64,000 bases of DNA, from positions 186,001 through 250,000 of the forward strand of contig NZ_JALIGC010000040.1 of NCBI RefSeq assembly GCF_024764775.1, read 5' to 3'. Under the pieces are notes generated by a model that saw only the letters and a program-made list of their open reading frames with translations, was not told the DNA's origin and made no database searches. Positions 48,096 through 57,213 of this stretch are shown in pieces. A program made the position numbers and the translations under genes. The stretch comes from Scandinavium manionii. GTDB taxonomy: Bacteria > Pseudomonadota > Gammaproteobacteria > Enterobacterales > Enterobacteriaceae. How positions within the stretch are numbered: position 1 is the first letter of the stretch; the number at the start of each line of letters is the position of its first letter.

Positions 48096-49679
48096 ATGAA
48101 TGTAACGCTGAAAGAAACGCTTGCTGCGCGTGGCATGGCGCTTAACCCATGGACCGGATTTTACTTTTTACAATCACTGCTGATGAATCTGGCGCTGGGA
48201 TATTCTTTCAGCCTCCTGTATACCGTCTCGTTTACCTGCGTCCTGCATGTGCTGTGGCGCGCGGTGCCGCGCACGCAGAAAGTCCTGCTCGGCATTTATT
48301 CTCTGGTGGCGGCTTTTTATTATCCGTTTGGTCAGGCTTATGGCGCGCCAAACTTTAATACCCTGCTGGCGCTGCATTCGACCAATGCCGAAGAATCCAC
48401 GGAAATCCTGACTATCTTCCCGTGGTACAGCTATTTCATTTCTGTCTTTATCTTCGCGATGGGCGTGATTGCGGTGCGGCGCAAGCAGGAAGCCAAACGC
48501 GCGTGGAGCAAAATCGACATCTTGTGCCTGCTGTTTTGCGTCGGCGTCGCCTTTGTGCGTCCGGTTCAGGAGATGGCATGGGATGGCGCGTTCCGTATCA
48601 GCAAAATCGGTTATCCGGCGGTGCGCTTCATGCACGACGTGGCGATCAGCAACCAGCAGGTGCTGGATGAACAGGCGCGTCTGGCGCAGTTTTCCCACCT
48701 GAAAGATACCTGGAATGTGGTGGCGGTGAAGCCTAAATATCACACCTACGTGGTGGTGATTGGCGAGAGCGCGCGCCGTGATGCGATGGGCGCGTTTGGC
48801 GGCCACTGGGATAACACCCCGTTTGAACGCGACGTGAACGGCACGCTGTTTACCGACTATATTTCCGCCAGTGGCTCAACACAGAAATCCCTCGGCCTGA
48901 CGCTCAACCGCGTGGTTGACGGCAAACCGCTGTATCAGGATAACTTTGTGACCCTGGCGAATCGCGCCGGATTCCAGACGTGGTGGTTCTCGAATCAGGG
49001 CCAGATTGGCGAGTACGACACCGCCATTGCCAGTATCGCGAAACGCGCGGACGAAGCGCATTTCCTGAAAAACGGTGATTTTGAAGCGGATAAAAATACC
49101 AAAGACGAAGATCTGCTGAAGATGACAGCGCAGGTGCTGTCCACTGAACGCACTCAGCCTCAGCTGATCGTTCTGCACCTGATGGGATCACACCCACAGG
49201 CCTGCGATCGCACCCAGGGGAAATACACTGATTTCGTAAAGTCGAAGGAAACCTCATGCTATCTCTACAGCATGACGCAAACCGACCAGCTGCTGAGCAA
49301 GCTCTACAATCAGCTGCGTGGTTCCGGCGACAGTTTCTCGCTGGTGTATTTCTCTGACCACGGCTTAGCCATAAAAGAACGCGGCAAATCGGTGCAGTAT
49401 CTGGCGCATGATGACAAGTTTCAGCAGAACTTCCAGGTACCGTTCCTGGTGCTGTCGAGTGATGACAAAACCCATCTCGTGATTAAAGCGCGCCGTTCGG
49501 CAAATGATTTCCTGAGCTTCTTCTCGCAGTGGACCGGTATTCAGGCGCAAGAAATTGCCACGCCGTACCGTTTTATATCGAACCAGAAGGCTGGCCCGGT
49601 CTACATCACCAACTTCCGGTTGCAGAAAGTGGATTACAATCACCTCGGAACGGATGTCTTCGACACCGCCCCCCACTGA
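48096..49679 (+). CDS. opgE: phosphoethanolamine transferase OpgE
   Basis: Inner-membrane enzyme (YbiP) of 527 residues that adds phosphoethanolamine to osmoregulated periplasmic glucans. About five N-terminal helices precede the periplasmic sulfatase-like domain. Catalytic features are Glu in VVIGESARRDAMGAFGG, the Thr nucleophile in ASGSTQKSLGLTLNR, HLMGSHPQACDR and FSDHGLAIKERG. The family's disulfide cysteines are in the last two blocks. The 270-base leader downstream of mntS has no other gene. Confidence 0.95.
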   Translation: MNVTLKETLAARGMALNPWTGFYFLQSLLMNLALGYSFSLLYTVSFTCVLHVLWRAVPRTQKVLLGIYSLVAAFYYPFGQAYGAPNFNTLLALHSTNAEESTEILTIFPWYSYFISVFIFAMGVIAVRRKQEAKRAWSKIDILCLLFCVGVAFVRPVQEMAWDGAFRISKIGYPAVRFMHDVAISNQQVLDEQARLAQFSHLKDTWNVVAVKPKYHTYVVVIGESARRDAMGAFGGHWDNTPFERDVNGTLFTDYISASGSTQKSLGLTLNRVVDGKPLYQDNFVTLANRAGFQTWWFSNQGQIGEYDTAIASIAKRADEAHFLKNGDFEADKNTKDEDLLKMTAQVLSTERTQPQLIVLHLMGSHPQACDRTQGKYTDFVKSKETSCYLYSMTQTDQLLSKLYNQLRGSGDSFSLVYFSDHGLAIKERGKSVQYLAHDDKFQQNFQVPFLVLSSDDKTHLVIKARRSANDFLSFFSQWTGIQAQEIATPYRFISNQKAGPVYITNFRLQKVDYNHLGTDVFDTAPH

Positions 49680-49704
49680 TTCCCTTTCTCAGGAATTGCA
49701 GACA

Positions 49705-49733
49705 AAAAAAATCCGCCCTTGGGCGGATTTTTT
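49705..49733. terminator. bidirectional terminator, opgE / ompX
   Basis: AAAAAATCCGCCC and GGGCGGATTTTTT form a 13-bp stem with a TTloop-sized turn of two or three bases, between the converging genes. Confidence 0.9.
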
Positions 49734-49749
49734 ATTATCACCGAAGTGA

Positions 49750-50262
49750 TTAGAAGCGGTAACCCACGCCTGCGATCCAGGTGCCAACGTCCACGTTACG
49801 GATACGAGACTGCTCGTAGGAGAAGTCCAGTGCAACGTTTTCGATTGGGTTGAACTGCATGCCCGCGCCGTAGGAGAAACCGTAGTCGCTCATGTCGGAT
49901 TTGCTAGCCGGGAAGTCGTTAGCCTGGAATTTACCGTAGCCAACACCTACTACACCGTAGATGCTCGCCCAATCGTTGATGCGGTAAGCTGGACCAGCAG
50001 TCAGACCGTAGTACTGAGCTTTGTTATAGGTATTGCTTTCGTTGTGATTCTTCTCGGTATAAGTGAAAGAACCAATCCAGCCGAGTGGGTTATTGTCCTG
50101 CTCGTAACGGTATTTCAGGTTGAAACCACCTGCTTTGTTCGCTTCGCCCTGCATATCGCTCTGAGCGTAGCCACCAGTAACGGTAGAAGTTGCAGCTACT
50201 GCGGTACCTGCGGTTGCAGCCAGTACAAAGGCCACTGCTGAAAGACGTGCAATTTTATTCAT
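49750..50262 (-). CDS. ompX: outer membrane protein OmpX
   Basis: Eight-stranded outer-membrane beta-barrel of 170 residues. The start is ATG 50262 (MNKIARLSAVAFVL), after GAGGTGGTT. The signal peptide ends TAVA/ATST. The mature protein begins STVTGGYAQSD and ends with the canonical VGTWIAGVGYRF. Extracellular loops differ from E. coli, as usual (KNHNESNTYN; NDFPASKSDMSD). OmpX affects adhesion and envelope stress responses. The long AT-rich leader suggests strong regulation. Confidence 0.97.
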   Translation of the reverse strand: MNKIARLSAVAFVLAATAGTAVAATSTVTGGYAQSDMQGEANKAGGFNLKYRYEQDNNPLGWIGSFTYTEKNHNESNTYNKAQYYGLTAGPAYRINDWASIYGVVGVGYGKFQANDFPASKSDMSDYGFSYGAGMQFNPIENVALDFSYEQSRIRNVDVGTWIAGVGYRF

Positions 50263-50617
50263 AACCACCTCAAATGTGCTTCAAGTAAGTCCGTAAGTTT
50301 TAAATATATCAAAATTTAATTAAAAACTCTTTGCGATTGTCGTTGTCTAAGGGTCTCAATCATGTAACTAAACGTTTCCACCACTGACAATCCCTATTGA
50401 AAATCATCAACTTCCTCACAGATTTTGCCATTATCGCGCGCATTAACTGACGCATTCATCCAGATTAATCCTAAACTGGCGGAGTTTTCATCCTGTGACT
50501 GAACTTTATTGTACGGTGGTTTTCTTCGCTTTTTTTCAACAATGCATAAACCAGAAAGGGGTAATTCATTTACACTGCCTCTTTTACTTCCTTTGACAAA
50601 AATTGACAGGAGAAAGG
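50263..50617. other. divergent ompX / rhtA promoter region
   Basis: A 355-base gap rich in A and T. It holds the ompX leader on one side and the rhtA ribosome site (AGGAGAAAGG) on the other. Open frames in it (for example 50394-50633 on the minus strand) have no support. No clear operator is recognised. Confidence 0.5.
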
Positions 50618-51508
50618 ATGCCAGGCTTATCACGTAAGCTCCCGGTATGGTTGCCGATACTCGTAATATTGATTGCCATGTGCTCGATTCAGAGCGGCGC
50701 GGCGCTGGCGAAGTCGCTTTTTCCCCTGGTGGGCGCGCCCGGCGTAACCGCCCTGCGCCTGGCTCTCGGCACCCTGATTCTGGTGTGCATCTTTAAGCCC
50801 TGGCGTTTGCGGTTCACGAGAGAGCAGCGGCTGCCATTGCTGTTTTACGGGTTGTCGCTCGGGGCAATGAACTACCTCTTCTATCTCTCCATCCAGCGCA
50901 TTCCGCTCGGCGTGGCGGTAGCGCTCGAATTTACCGGCCCGTTAGCGGTGGCGTTGTTTGGTTCTCGTCGCGCGGTGGATTTTGTCTGGGTGGCGCTGGC
51001 GGTGCTGGGTCTATGGTTTCTTCTGCCGCTCGGTCAAAGTATAGCCCACGTCGATTTAACCGGCGCGGCGCTGGCTCTGGGTGCCGGGGCTTGTTGGGCG
51101 GTCTACATTATTACCGGCCAACGGGCGGGAGAAGAGCACGGCCCTGCCACGGTGGCGATGGGCTCACTGATTGCCGCGGTGGTGTTTGTGCCAATCGGCG
51201 CCTTTCAGGCTGGCGAGGTGCTGTGGCAGTGGTCAATTTTGCCGCTCGGTTTGGGCATTGCCATTTTGTCCACGGCGCTGCCCTACTCGCTGGAAATGAT
51301 TGCCCTCACCCGCTTGCCAACCCGCACCTTTGGCACGCTGATGAGCATGGAACCGGCGCTGGCGGCCATCTCAGGGATGCTGTTCCTCAATGAAACGCTG
51401 ACCGGTACGCAAACCCTCGCGCTGCTGGCGATCATGACCGCCTCAATGGGCTCGACCCTCACCCTGCGACGCGAGAGTAAAATAAAGAAAGTCGATATTA
51501 GTGAATAA
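50618..51508 (+). CDS. rhtA: threonine and homoserine exporter RhtA
   Basis: DMT-superfamily exporter of 296 residues with ten helices and two EamA domains. The start at ATG 50618 (MPGLSRKLPVWLPI) agrees with E. coli RhtA and lies after AGGAGAAAGG. Conserved stretches are GAALAKSLFPLVGAPGVTALRLALGTL, NYLFYLSIQRIPLGVAVALEFTGPL and MEPALAAISGMLFLNETLT. It exports threonine, homoserine and amino-acid analogues. It is monocistronic, upstream of dps. Confidence 0.95.
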   Translation: MPGLSRKLPVWLPILVILIAMCSIQSGAALAKSLFPLVGAPGVTALRLALGTLILVCIFKPWRLRFTREQRLPLLFYGLSLGAMNYLFYLSIQRIPLGVAVALEFTGPLAVALFGSRRAVDFVWVALAVLGLWFLLPLGQSIAHVDLTGAALALGAGACWAVYIITGQRAGEEHGPATVAMGSLIAAVVFVPIGAFQAGEVLWQWSILPLGLGIAILSTALPYSLEMIALTRLPTRTFGTLMSMEPALAAISGMLFLNETLTGTQTLALLAIMTASMGSTLTLRRESKIKKVDISE

Positions 51509-51792
51509 CGTTGCGCCGTAGGGTTATATCTCCCTGCGGCCTTCAAAAATTATTTTCCGGACACAACCATTTTCCTGCATAAATATTTTTGCAATAAACA
51601 GACCTTTCTTACTTAATTAGAAATCATTTATAAACAAACACCTATCACCTTGTTTATAAACGATTTCACTACCTTCAACGTCAACTGCGCTATTAAACCG
51701 ATAGGTATTAACTTTCCGGCAGCATGAACATCCGGTGCTATACTTATTTCCGGTAATTCACTGGGATTATTAGATCAAGAGGATATGAAATT

Positions 51793-52296
51793 ATGAGTAC
51801 CGCTAAACTGGTCAAAACCAAAACATCTAATCTGCTCTATACCCGTAATGATGTATCGGATAGCGAGAAAAAAGCGACTATCGAGTTGCTTAATCGCCAG
51901 GTTATCCAGTTCATTGACCTGTCACTGATAACCAAACAGGCTCACTGGAATATGCGCGGTGCAAACTTTATTGCCGTCCATGAGATGCTTGACGGTTTCC
52001 GCACAGCGCTTATTGATCACCTCGATACTATGGCAGAACGTGCTGTACAGCTGGGCGGTGTCGCACTGGGAACCACACAGGTTGTAAACAGTAAAACCGC
52101 GCTGAAAAGCTATCCGCTGGACATCCACACCGTTCAGGATCACCTGAAAGAGCTGGCCGATCGTTACGCGATTGTTGCCAACGACGTGCGTAAAGCCGTT
52201 TCTGAAGCCAAAGACGAAGACACCGCAGACATTCTTACCGCCGCATCGCGCGACCTGGATAAATTCCTGTGGTTCATCGAATCTAACATCGAATAA
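51793..52296 (+). CDS. dps: DNA protection during starvation protein Dps
   Basis: Ferritin-like dodecamer subunit of 167 residues that oxidises Fe(II) with hydrogen peroxide and coats DNA. The Lys-rich N-terminal tail MSTAKLVKTKTSNLLYTRNDV binds DNA. Ferroxidase ligands sit at subunit interfaces: His in KQAHWNMRG and Asp/Glu in DHLDTMAERAVQLGG. The C-terminal DILTAASRDLDKFLWFIESNIE is conserved. GAGGATATGAA lies before the start. The 284-base leader should hold RpoS/OxyR control, though I do not assign sites. Confidence 0.97.
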   Translation: MSTAKLVKTKTSNLLYTRNDVSDSEKKATIELLNRQVIQFIDLSLITKQAHWNMRGANFIAVHEMLDGFRTALIDHLDTMAERAVQLGGVALGTTQVVNSKTALKSYPLDIHTVQDHLKELADRYAIVANDVRKAVSEAKDEDTADILTAASRDLDKFLWFIESNIE

Positions 52297-52320
52297 GTAT
52301 TCGTTTTACTTATTCCTCAG

Positions 52321-52342
52321 AACCCCTCGCACGAGGGGTTTT
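52321..52342 (+). terminator. intrinsic terminator of dps
   Basis: AACCCCTCG and CGAGGGGTT form a 9-bp stem with loop CA, followed by TTT. Confidence 0.8.
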
Positions 52343-52487
52343 GCACTTCTATGGTGCATCAAGTGCCGTTCCACGCCCGCATAAGTAAATCAATTGTAAT
52401 TATCACTTCACACAATCGTTAACGAAAGATTGTTTTATCACCGCAATTTGCGCTTAATAACCCCACGACCTGGCCCGCGCCAGAGAC

Positions 52488-52502
52488 GCACCATTTTGGT
52501 GC
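52488..52502. promoter_or_regulatory. NtrC-like binding site of glnHPQ
   Basis: GCACCATTTTGGTGC is a perfect palindrome of the NtrC type (GCACC/GGTGC). A second, looser site, TGCA-N10-TGCA, stands at 52529-52546. Both are 45-115 bases upstream of the sigma-54 element, as expected for an activator. Confidence 0.7.
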
Positions 52503-52589
52503 CTCATCGCGGTGCATATCGTGTGCCTTGCAACCTTTTTTGTGCAACAAACGGCTACCGCCTCGTTGTAAAACAACACGTTGTAAAAT

Positions 52590-52605
52590 TGGCACGATTC
52601 TTTCA
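52590..52605 (+). promoter_or_regulatory. sigma-54 promoter of glnH
   Basis: TGGCAC-GATTC-TTTCA fits the -24/-12 arrangement (TGGCAC-N5-TTGCA, one base off in the -12 box), 53 bases before glnH. It fits nitrogen control of the glutamine importer in E. coli. Confidence 0.7.
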
Positions 52606-52657
52606 TATGCGGATTGTTCTCGCAGGGGATTGCCCCGTGGTTATAAAAGGAAATGCT

Positions 52658-53404
52658 ATGAAGTCTGTATTTAAAGTTTCACTGGCTGCACTGACCCTGG
52701 CCTTTGCAGTTTCTTCTCAGGCCGCGGAAAAGCAGCTGGTTGTGGCCACCGATACCGCATTCGTTCCGTTTGAATTCAAACAGGGCGACAAATACGTCGG
52801 TTTCGATATTGATTTGTGGGCCGCTGTCGCCAAAGAACTGAAGCTCGACTACACCCTGAAGCCAATGGATTTCAGCGGCATCATTCCTGCACTGCAGACC
52901 AAAAACATCGACCTGGCACTGGCCGGGATAACCATTACCGACGAACGTAAAAAAGCTATCGACTTCTCTGATGGCTACTACAAAAGCGGTCTGCTGGTGA
53001 TGGTTAAAGCCAACAACAACGACATTAAAAGCGTGAAAGACCTGGACGGTAAAGTTGTCGCCGTGAAGAGCGGTACCGGTTCCGTAGATTACGCGAAAGC
53101 CAACCTCAAACCGAAAGACCTGCGCCAGTTCCCGAACATCGACAACGCGTATATGGAACTCGGCACCAACCGTGCTGATGCCGTTCTGCACGACACCCCA
53201 AACATTCTGTACTTCATCAAAACCGCGGGTCACGGCCAGTTTAAAGCTGTCGGTGAGTCTCTGGAAGCACAGCAGTACGGCATCGCGTTCCCGAAAGGCA
53301 GCGACGACCTGCGTGAGAAAGTGAACGGCGCGCTGAAAAAACTGCATGAGAATGGTCAGTACAACGAAATCTACAAAAAATGGTTCGGCACTGAACCAAA
53401 ATAA
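52658..53404 (+). CDS. glnH: glutamine-binding periplasmic protein GlnH
   Basis: Family 3 solute-binding protein of 248 residues. ATG 52658 (MKSVFKVSLAALTLAFAVSSQAAEK) starts a signal peptide; the longer frame upstream overlaps promoter elements. The SBP_bac_3 signature is visible in GFDIDLWAAVAKELKLDY, and ligand-contact regions include DLALAGITITDERKKAIDFS and AVKSGTGSVDY. It is followed by a hairpin (53431-53452) that probably lets more GlnH than GlnPQ be made. Confidence 0.97.
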   Translation: MKSVFKVSLAALTLAFAVSSQAAEKQLVVATDTAFVPFEFKQGDKYVGFDIDLWAAVAKELKLDYTLKPMDFSGIIPALQTKNIDLALAGITITDERKKAIDFSDGYYKSGLLVMVKANNNDIKSVKDLDGKVVAVKSGTGSVDYAKANLKPKDLRQFPNIDNAYMELGTNRADAVLHDTPNILYFIKTAGHGQFKAVGESLEAQQYGIAFPKGSDDLREKVNGALKKLHENGQYNEIYKKWFGTEPK

Positions 53405-53430
53405 TGACGGTTAATTAGACGTAAATTTAT

Positions 53431-53452
53431 CAGGGGCGGCCTTTCGCCCCTG
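53431..53452 (+). terminator. attenuating hairpin between glnH and glnP
   Basis: CAGGGGCG and CGCCCCTG pair around GCCTTT. The following sequence CTCATTTTG is only a weak T-run, so read-through is likely. Confidence 0.6.
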
Positions 53453-53492
53453 CTCATTTTGAACCACGGTAAAACGGTAACAGGAACATATT

Positions 53493-54152
53493 ATGCAGTT
53501 TGACTGGAGCGTCATCTGGCCTGCCATTCCAATCCTGCTGGATGGCGCCAAAATGACTCTGTGGATTTCGGTCCTCGGGTTAGCGGGCGGTATTATTATC
53601 GGCCTCGTCGCGGGTTTAGCCCGCACCTACGGCGGTTGGATTGCCAACCACGTGGCTCTCGTATTCATCGAGATTATTCGCGGTACGCCTATCGTCGTCC
53701 AGGTGATGTATATCTACTTCGCCCTGCCGATGGCCTTCCCGGATATTCGCATTGATACCTTCACCGCCGCGGTTATTACCATCATGATCAACTCCGGGGC
53801 CTACATCGCGGAAATCACCCGTGGGGCTGTGCTGTCAATTCATAAAGGCTTCAGCGAAGCGGGCCTTGCGCTCGGACTGTCGCGTCGTGAAGCCATTCGC
53901 CACGTGATCATGCCGCTGGCGCTGCGCCGCATGCTGCCATCCCTTGGCAACCAGCTGATCATCAGCATCAAAGATACTTCGCTGTTCATCGTCATCGGCG
54001 CGGCCGAACTGACCCGCAGCGGCCAGGAAATTATCGCTGGCAACTTCCGTGCCCTGGAGATCTGGACCGCCGTCGGCGTGATTTATCTGATCATCACCCA
54101 GGTCCTGAACATCGTGCTCCGCATTCTTGAAAGAAGGATGAAAATCCTGTGA
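53493..54152 (+). CDS. glnP: glutamine ABC transporter permease GlnP
   Basis: Polar amino-acid permease of 219 residues with about five membrane helices. Conserved features are LVFIEIIRGTPIVVQVMYIYF, and the EAA loop EAGLALGLSRREAIRHVIMPLALRRMLPSLGNQ, followed by IKDTSLFIVIG. The last bases of glnP overlap the glnQ start (GTGA). Confidence 0.97.
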   Translation: MQFDWSVIWPAIPILLDGAKMTLWISVLGLAGGIIIGLVAGLARTYGGWIANHVALVFIEIIRGTPIVVQVMYIYFALPMAFPDIRIDTFTAAVITIMINSGAYIAEITRGAVLSIHKGFSEAGLALGLSRREAIRHVIMPLALRRMLPSLGNQLIISIKDTSLFIVIGAAELTRSGQEIIAGNFRALEIWTAVGVIYLIITQVLNIVLRILERRMKIL

Positions 54153-54871
54153 TTGAATTTAAAAACGTCTCCAAGCATTTTGGGCAAACCCAGGTGCTAC
54201 ACAACATCGATTTGAACATCACGAAAGGTGAAGTGGTGGTGATTATCGGGCCGTCTGGCTCTGGTAAATCTACCCTGCTGCGCTGCATCAACAAGCTCGA
54301 AGAAATCACCAGCGGCGACCTCGTGGTCGATGGTCTGAAGGTCAATGACCCGAAAGTCGACGAGCGGTTAATTCGCCAGGAAGCCGGCATGGTATTCCAG
54401 CAGTTTTACCTGTTCCCACACCTGACAGCGCTGGAAAACGTGATGTTTGGCCCGCAGCGCGTGCGTGGTGCATCCAAAGCCGAAGCTGAAAAGGTGGCGA
54501 AAGACCTGCTGGCCAAAGTCGGCCTTGCCGAGCGCGGGCATCACTATCCATCTGAGCTTTCCGGCGGCCAGCAGCAGCGTGTGGCCATTGCCCGTGCGCT
54601 AGCGGTGAAACCGAAAATGATGCTGTTCGATGAGCCGACCTCTGCGCTCGACCCGGAGCTGCGCCATGAAGTGCTGAAGGTGATGCAGGATTTGGCTGAA
54701 GAAGGTATGACGATGGTTATCGTGACCCACGAAATCGGCTTTGCGGAGAAAGTGGCATCGCGTCTGATCTTCATCGATAAAGGCCGCATAGCTGAAGATG
54801 GTAACCCACAAACGCTGATCGACAACCCGCCGAGCCAGCGCCTGCAGGAATTTTTGCAGCACGTGTCGTAA
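54149..54871 (+). CDS. glnQ: glutamine ABC transporter ATPase GlnQ
   Basis: Cytosolic ATPase of 240 residues with Walker A GPSGSGKST, signature LSGGQQQR, Walker B MMLFDEPTSALD and the switch His in VTHEIGFAEKV. The start codon is GTG, overlapping the glnP stop. It drives import of glutamine bound by GlnH. The length equals that of E. coli GlnQ. Confidence 0.97.
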   Translation: MIEFKNVSKHFGQTQVLHNIDLNITKGEVVVIIGPSGSGKSTLLRCINKLEEITSGDLVVDGLKVNDPKVDERLIRQEAGMVFQQFYLFPHLTALENVMFGPQRVRGASKAEAEKVAKDLLAKVGLAERGHHYPSELSGGQQQRVAIARALAVKPKMMLFDEPTSALDPELRHEVLKVMQDLAEEGMTMVIVTHEIGFAEKVASRLIFIDKGRIAEDGNPQTLIDNPPSQRLQEFLQHVS

Positions 54872-54878
54872 TGCCCTG

Positions 54879-54901
54879 CTCTCCCCCGTCCTGGGGGAGA
54901 G
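54879..54901. terminator. GC-rich hairpin after glnQ
   Basis: CTCTCCCCC and GGGGGAGAG form a 9-bp stem around GTCCT, 8 bases after the glnQ stop. There is no T-run, so it may stabilise the 3' end more than terminate. Confidence 0.45.
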
Positions 54902-54978
54902 AATCCTCCCAAAATCTGCCCCCTCTCCCTGAGTCGCTATACTTATCATTTTGTTGATGATTTGAAAGGGAGTTGCCT

Positions 54979-57213
54979 GTGCCGTGGATCCTGTTGCTGC
55001 TTGCGTCGCTGTTCTGTGCCCCGCTACAGGCGGTCACTCTCCCCGGCGTGACCACATCGACCACCAGCACAACTTCTCAAACGCCGCCCACTGAACCCGA
55101 CGCGGCGCAGAAAAAAGCCGCTTACGCAGCGCTTGCCGACGTGCTGGAAAATGACTCCTCGCGTCAGGAGCTCATCAAACAGCTACGCAGTGCCGCTGCT
55201 ACACCGCCGCAGGAGAAAGTGCCTCAGCTCACGCCGCCGCCCGTCAGTGCAGAAAAGACGGTGCTGGAAAGTGTGACTGACGTTAGCCGTCACTACGGTG
55301 AAGCGCTCTCCACCCGTTTTGCCCAGTTGTGGCGCAATATCTCGACCGCTCAGCATAAGCCTTTCAATTCACAGACCTTTAGCAACGCAGTGAGCCACTT
55401 TTTGCTGCTGGCGGGGCTGGTCTTCGCCTTCTACGCCCTACTGCGCCTTTGCGCTCTGCCGCTGTATCGAAAAATGGGGAAATGGGGACGGAAGAAGAAC
55501 CGCGATCGCAGCAACTGGCTGCACCTGCCCGCGATGATCACTGCCGCAATGATTATCGACCTGTTGCTGTTGGCGTTGACGCTGTTCGTCGGGCAAATGC
55601 TGAGCGACAGGCTCAACGGCGGTAGCCGTACCGTGGCCTTTCAACAAAGCCTGTTCCTGAACGCCTTCGCGCTTATCGAGTTCTTTAAAGCCATTCTGCG
55701 CCTGATTTTCTGCCCTCGCGTGCCGGATCTGCGTCCATTCACTATTCAGGATGAGGCCGCTCGCTACTGGAGCCTGCGCCTCAGCCTGCTGAGCGGGGTG
55801 ATTGGCTACGGACTTATCGTTGCGGTGCCTATCATGTCCAACCAGGTGAACGTCCAGACTGGGGCGCTGGCCAACGTGGTCATTATGCTGTGCATCACCG
55901 TCTGGGCATTGTGGCTGATTTTCCACAACAAGAAGGCCATTACCGAAAGCCTTATCGGGCTGGCCAACCGTTCGCTGTCCTTCTTTAGCTTGTTCATTCG
56001 CGCCTTCGCACTGGTCTGGCACTGGATCGCCAGCGCCTACTTTATCGTGCTGTTCTTTTTCTCACTGTTCGACCCAGGCAACAGCCTGAAATTCATGATG
56101 GGCGCGTCGGTCAGAAGCCTCGCCATCATTGGTATCGCCGCATTTATCTCCGGAATTTTGTCGCGCTGGATTGCCAAAACCATCACCCTGTCACCGGAAA
56201 CGCAGCGTAACTATCCGGAGCTGCAAAAGCGGCTGAATGGCTGGCTTTCGGCGTCGCTGAAGGCCGCGCGGATCCTGACGGTTTGCGTATCAGTGATGCT
56301 GCTGCTCAGCGCCTGGGGACTGTTCGACTTCTGGAGCTGGCTGCACAACGGCGCGGGCGAAAAAACGGTGGATGTGCTGATCCGCATCGCGCTGATTTTG
56401 TTCTTCTCGGCCATCGGCTGGACGCTGTTGGCGAGCCTGATAGAAAACCGGCTGGCGTCCGACATTCATGGCCGCCCGCTGCCGAGCGCACGCGCCCGCA
56501 CGCTGCTAACGCTGTTCCGCAATGCCCTGGCGGTGGTCATCAGTACGATCACGGTGATGATCCTGCTGTCGGAAATTGGCGTGAACATTGCACCGCTGCT
56601 GGCGGGTGCCGGTGCATTGGGGCTGGCGATTTCCTTTGGTTCGCAGACCCTGGTAAAAGACATCATCACCGGGATTTTCATCCAATTTGAAAACGGAATG
56701 AACACCGGGGATTTGGTCACCATCGGGCCGCTGACCGGCACGGTAGAACGGATGTCGATTCGTTCGGTAGGCGTACGTCAGGATACCGGGGCGTACCACA
56801 TTATTCCGTGGTCCTCGATCACGACCTTCGCCAACTTCGTGCGCGGCATAGGTTCGGTAGTTGCGAATTACGATGTGGATCGTGGAGAAGACGTTGATAA
56901 GGCTAATGACGCCCTGAAAGCGGCGGTGACGGAGCTGATGGAGCAGGAAGATATTCGCGGGCTGGTGATAGGTGAACCGTCGTTTGCCGGGCTGGTTGGG
57001 TTGACCAACACCGCCTTCACGCTACGGGCGTCGTTCACTACCCTGCCGTTAAAGCAATGGACGGTGCGTTTTGCGCTGGATACGCAGGTGAAGAAGCACT
57101 TCGATAAAGCGGGGATCCGCGCGCCGGTGCAGACGTATCAGGTACTGCCTTCGCCCGGCAACCCAGCATTAGCAGCGCCTGAGCCGCCAACGCCGAATCA
57201 ACCGACGCTGTGA
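54979..57213 (+). CDS. ybiO: mechanosensitive channel YbiO (MscS family)
   Basis: Moderate-conductance MscS-type channel of 744 residues. The start is GTG 54979, with GGGAG 6 bases before it; the N-terminus PWILLLLASLF aligns with E. coli YbiO RWILF. A signal peptide and a periplasmic segment (residues to about 130) precede about ten helices. The pore-lining helix is GAGALGLAISFGSQTLVKDIITGIF, the MscS signature; the beta domain begins FENGMNTGDLVTIGPLTGTVERM. A proline-rich tail ends the protein. It protects against hypo-osmotic shock. Confidence 0.95.
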   Translation: MPWILLLLASLFCAPLQAVTLPGVTTSTTSTTSQTPPTEPDAAQKKAAYAALADVLENDSSRQELIKQLRSAAATPPQEKVPQLTPPPVSAEKTVLESVTDVSRHYGEALSTRFAQLWRNISTAQHKPFNSQTFSNAVSHFLLLAGLVFAFYALLRLCALPLYRKMGKWGRKKNRDRSNWLHLPAMITAAMIIDLLLLALTLFVGQMLSDRLNGGSRTVAFQQSLFLNAFALIEFFKAILRLIFCPRVPDLRPFTIQDEAARYWSLRLSLLSGVIGYGLIVAVPIMSNQVNVQTGALANVVIMLCITVWALWLIFHNKKAITESLIGLANRSLSFFSLFIRAFALVWHWIASAYFIVLFFFSLFDPGNSLKFMMGASVRSLAIIGIAAFISGILSRWIAKTITLSPETQRNYPELQKRLNGWLSASLKAARILTVCVSVMLLLSAWGLFDFWSWLHNGAGEKTVDVLIRIALILFFSAIGWTLLASLIENRLASDIHGRPLPSARARTLLTLFRNALAVVISTITVMILLSEIGVNIAPLLAGAGALGLAISFGSQTLVKDIITGIFIQFENGMNTGDLVTIGPLTGTVERMSIRSVGVRQDTGAYHIIPWSSITTFANFVRGIGSVVANYDVDRGEDVDKANDALKAAVTELMEQEDIRGLVIGEPSFAGLVGLTNTAFTLRASFTTLPLKQWTVRFALDTQVKKHFDKAGIRAPVQTYQVLPSPGNPALAAPEPPTPNQPTL

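Noticed and set aside
54879..54901. Strong intrinsic terminator after glnQ
   Set aside because: The stem is good but no T-run follows on either strand, so it is listed only as a hairpin of low confidence.
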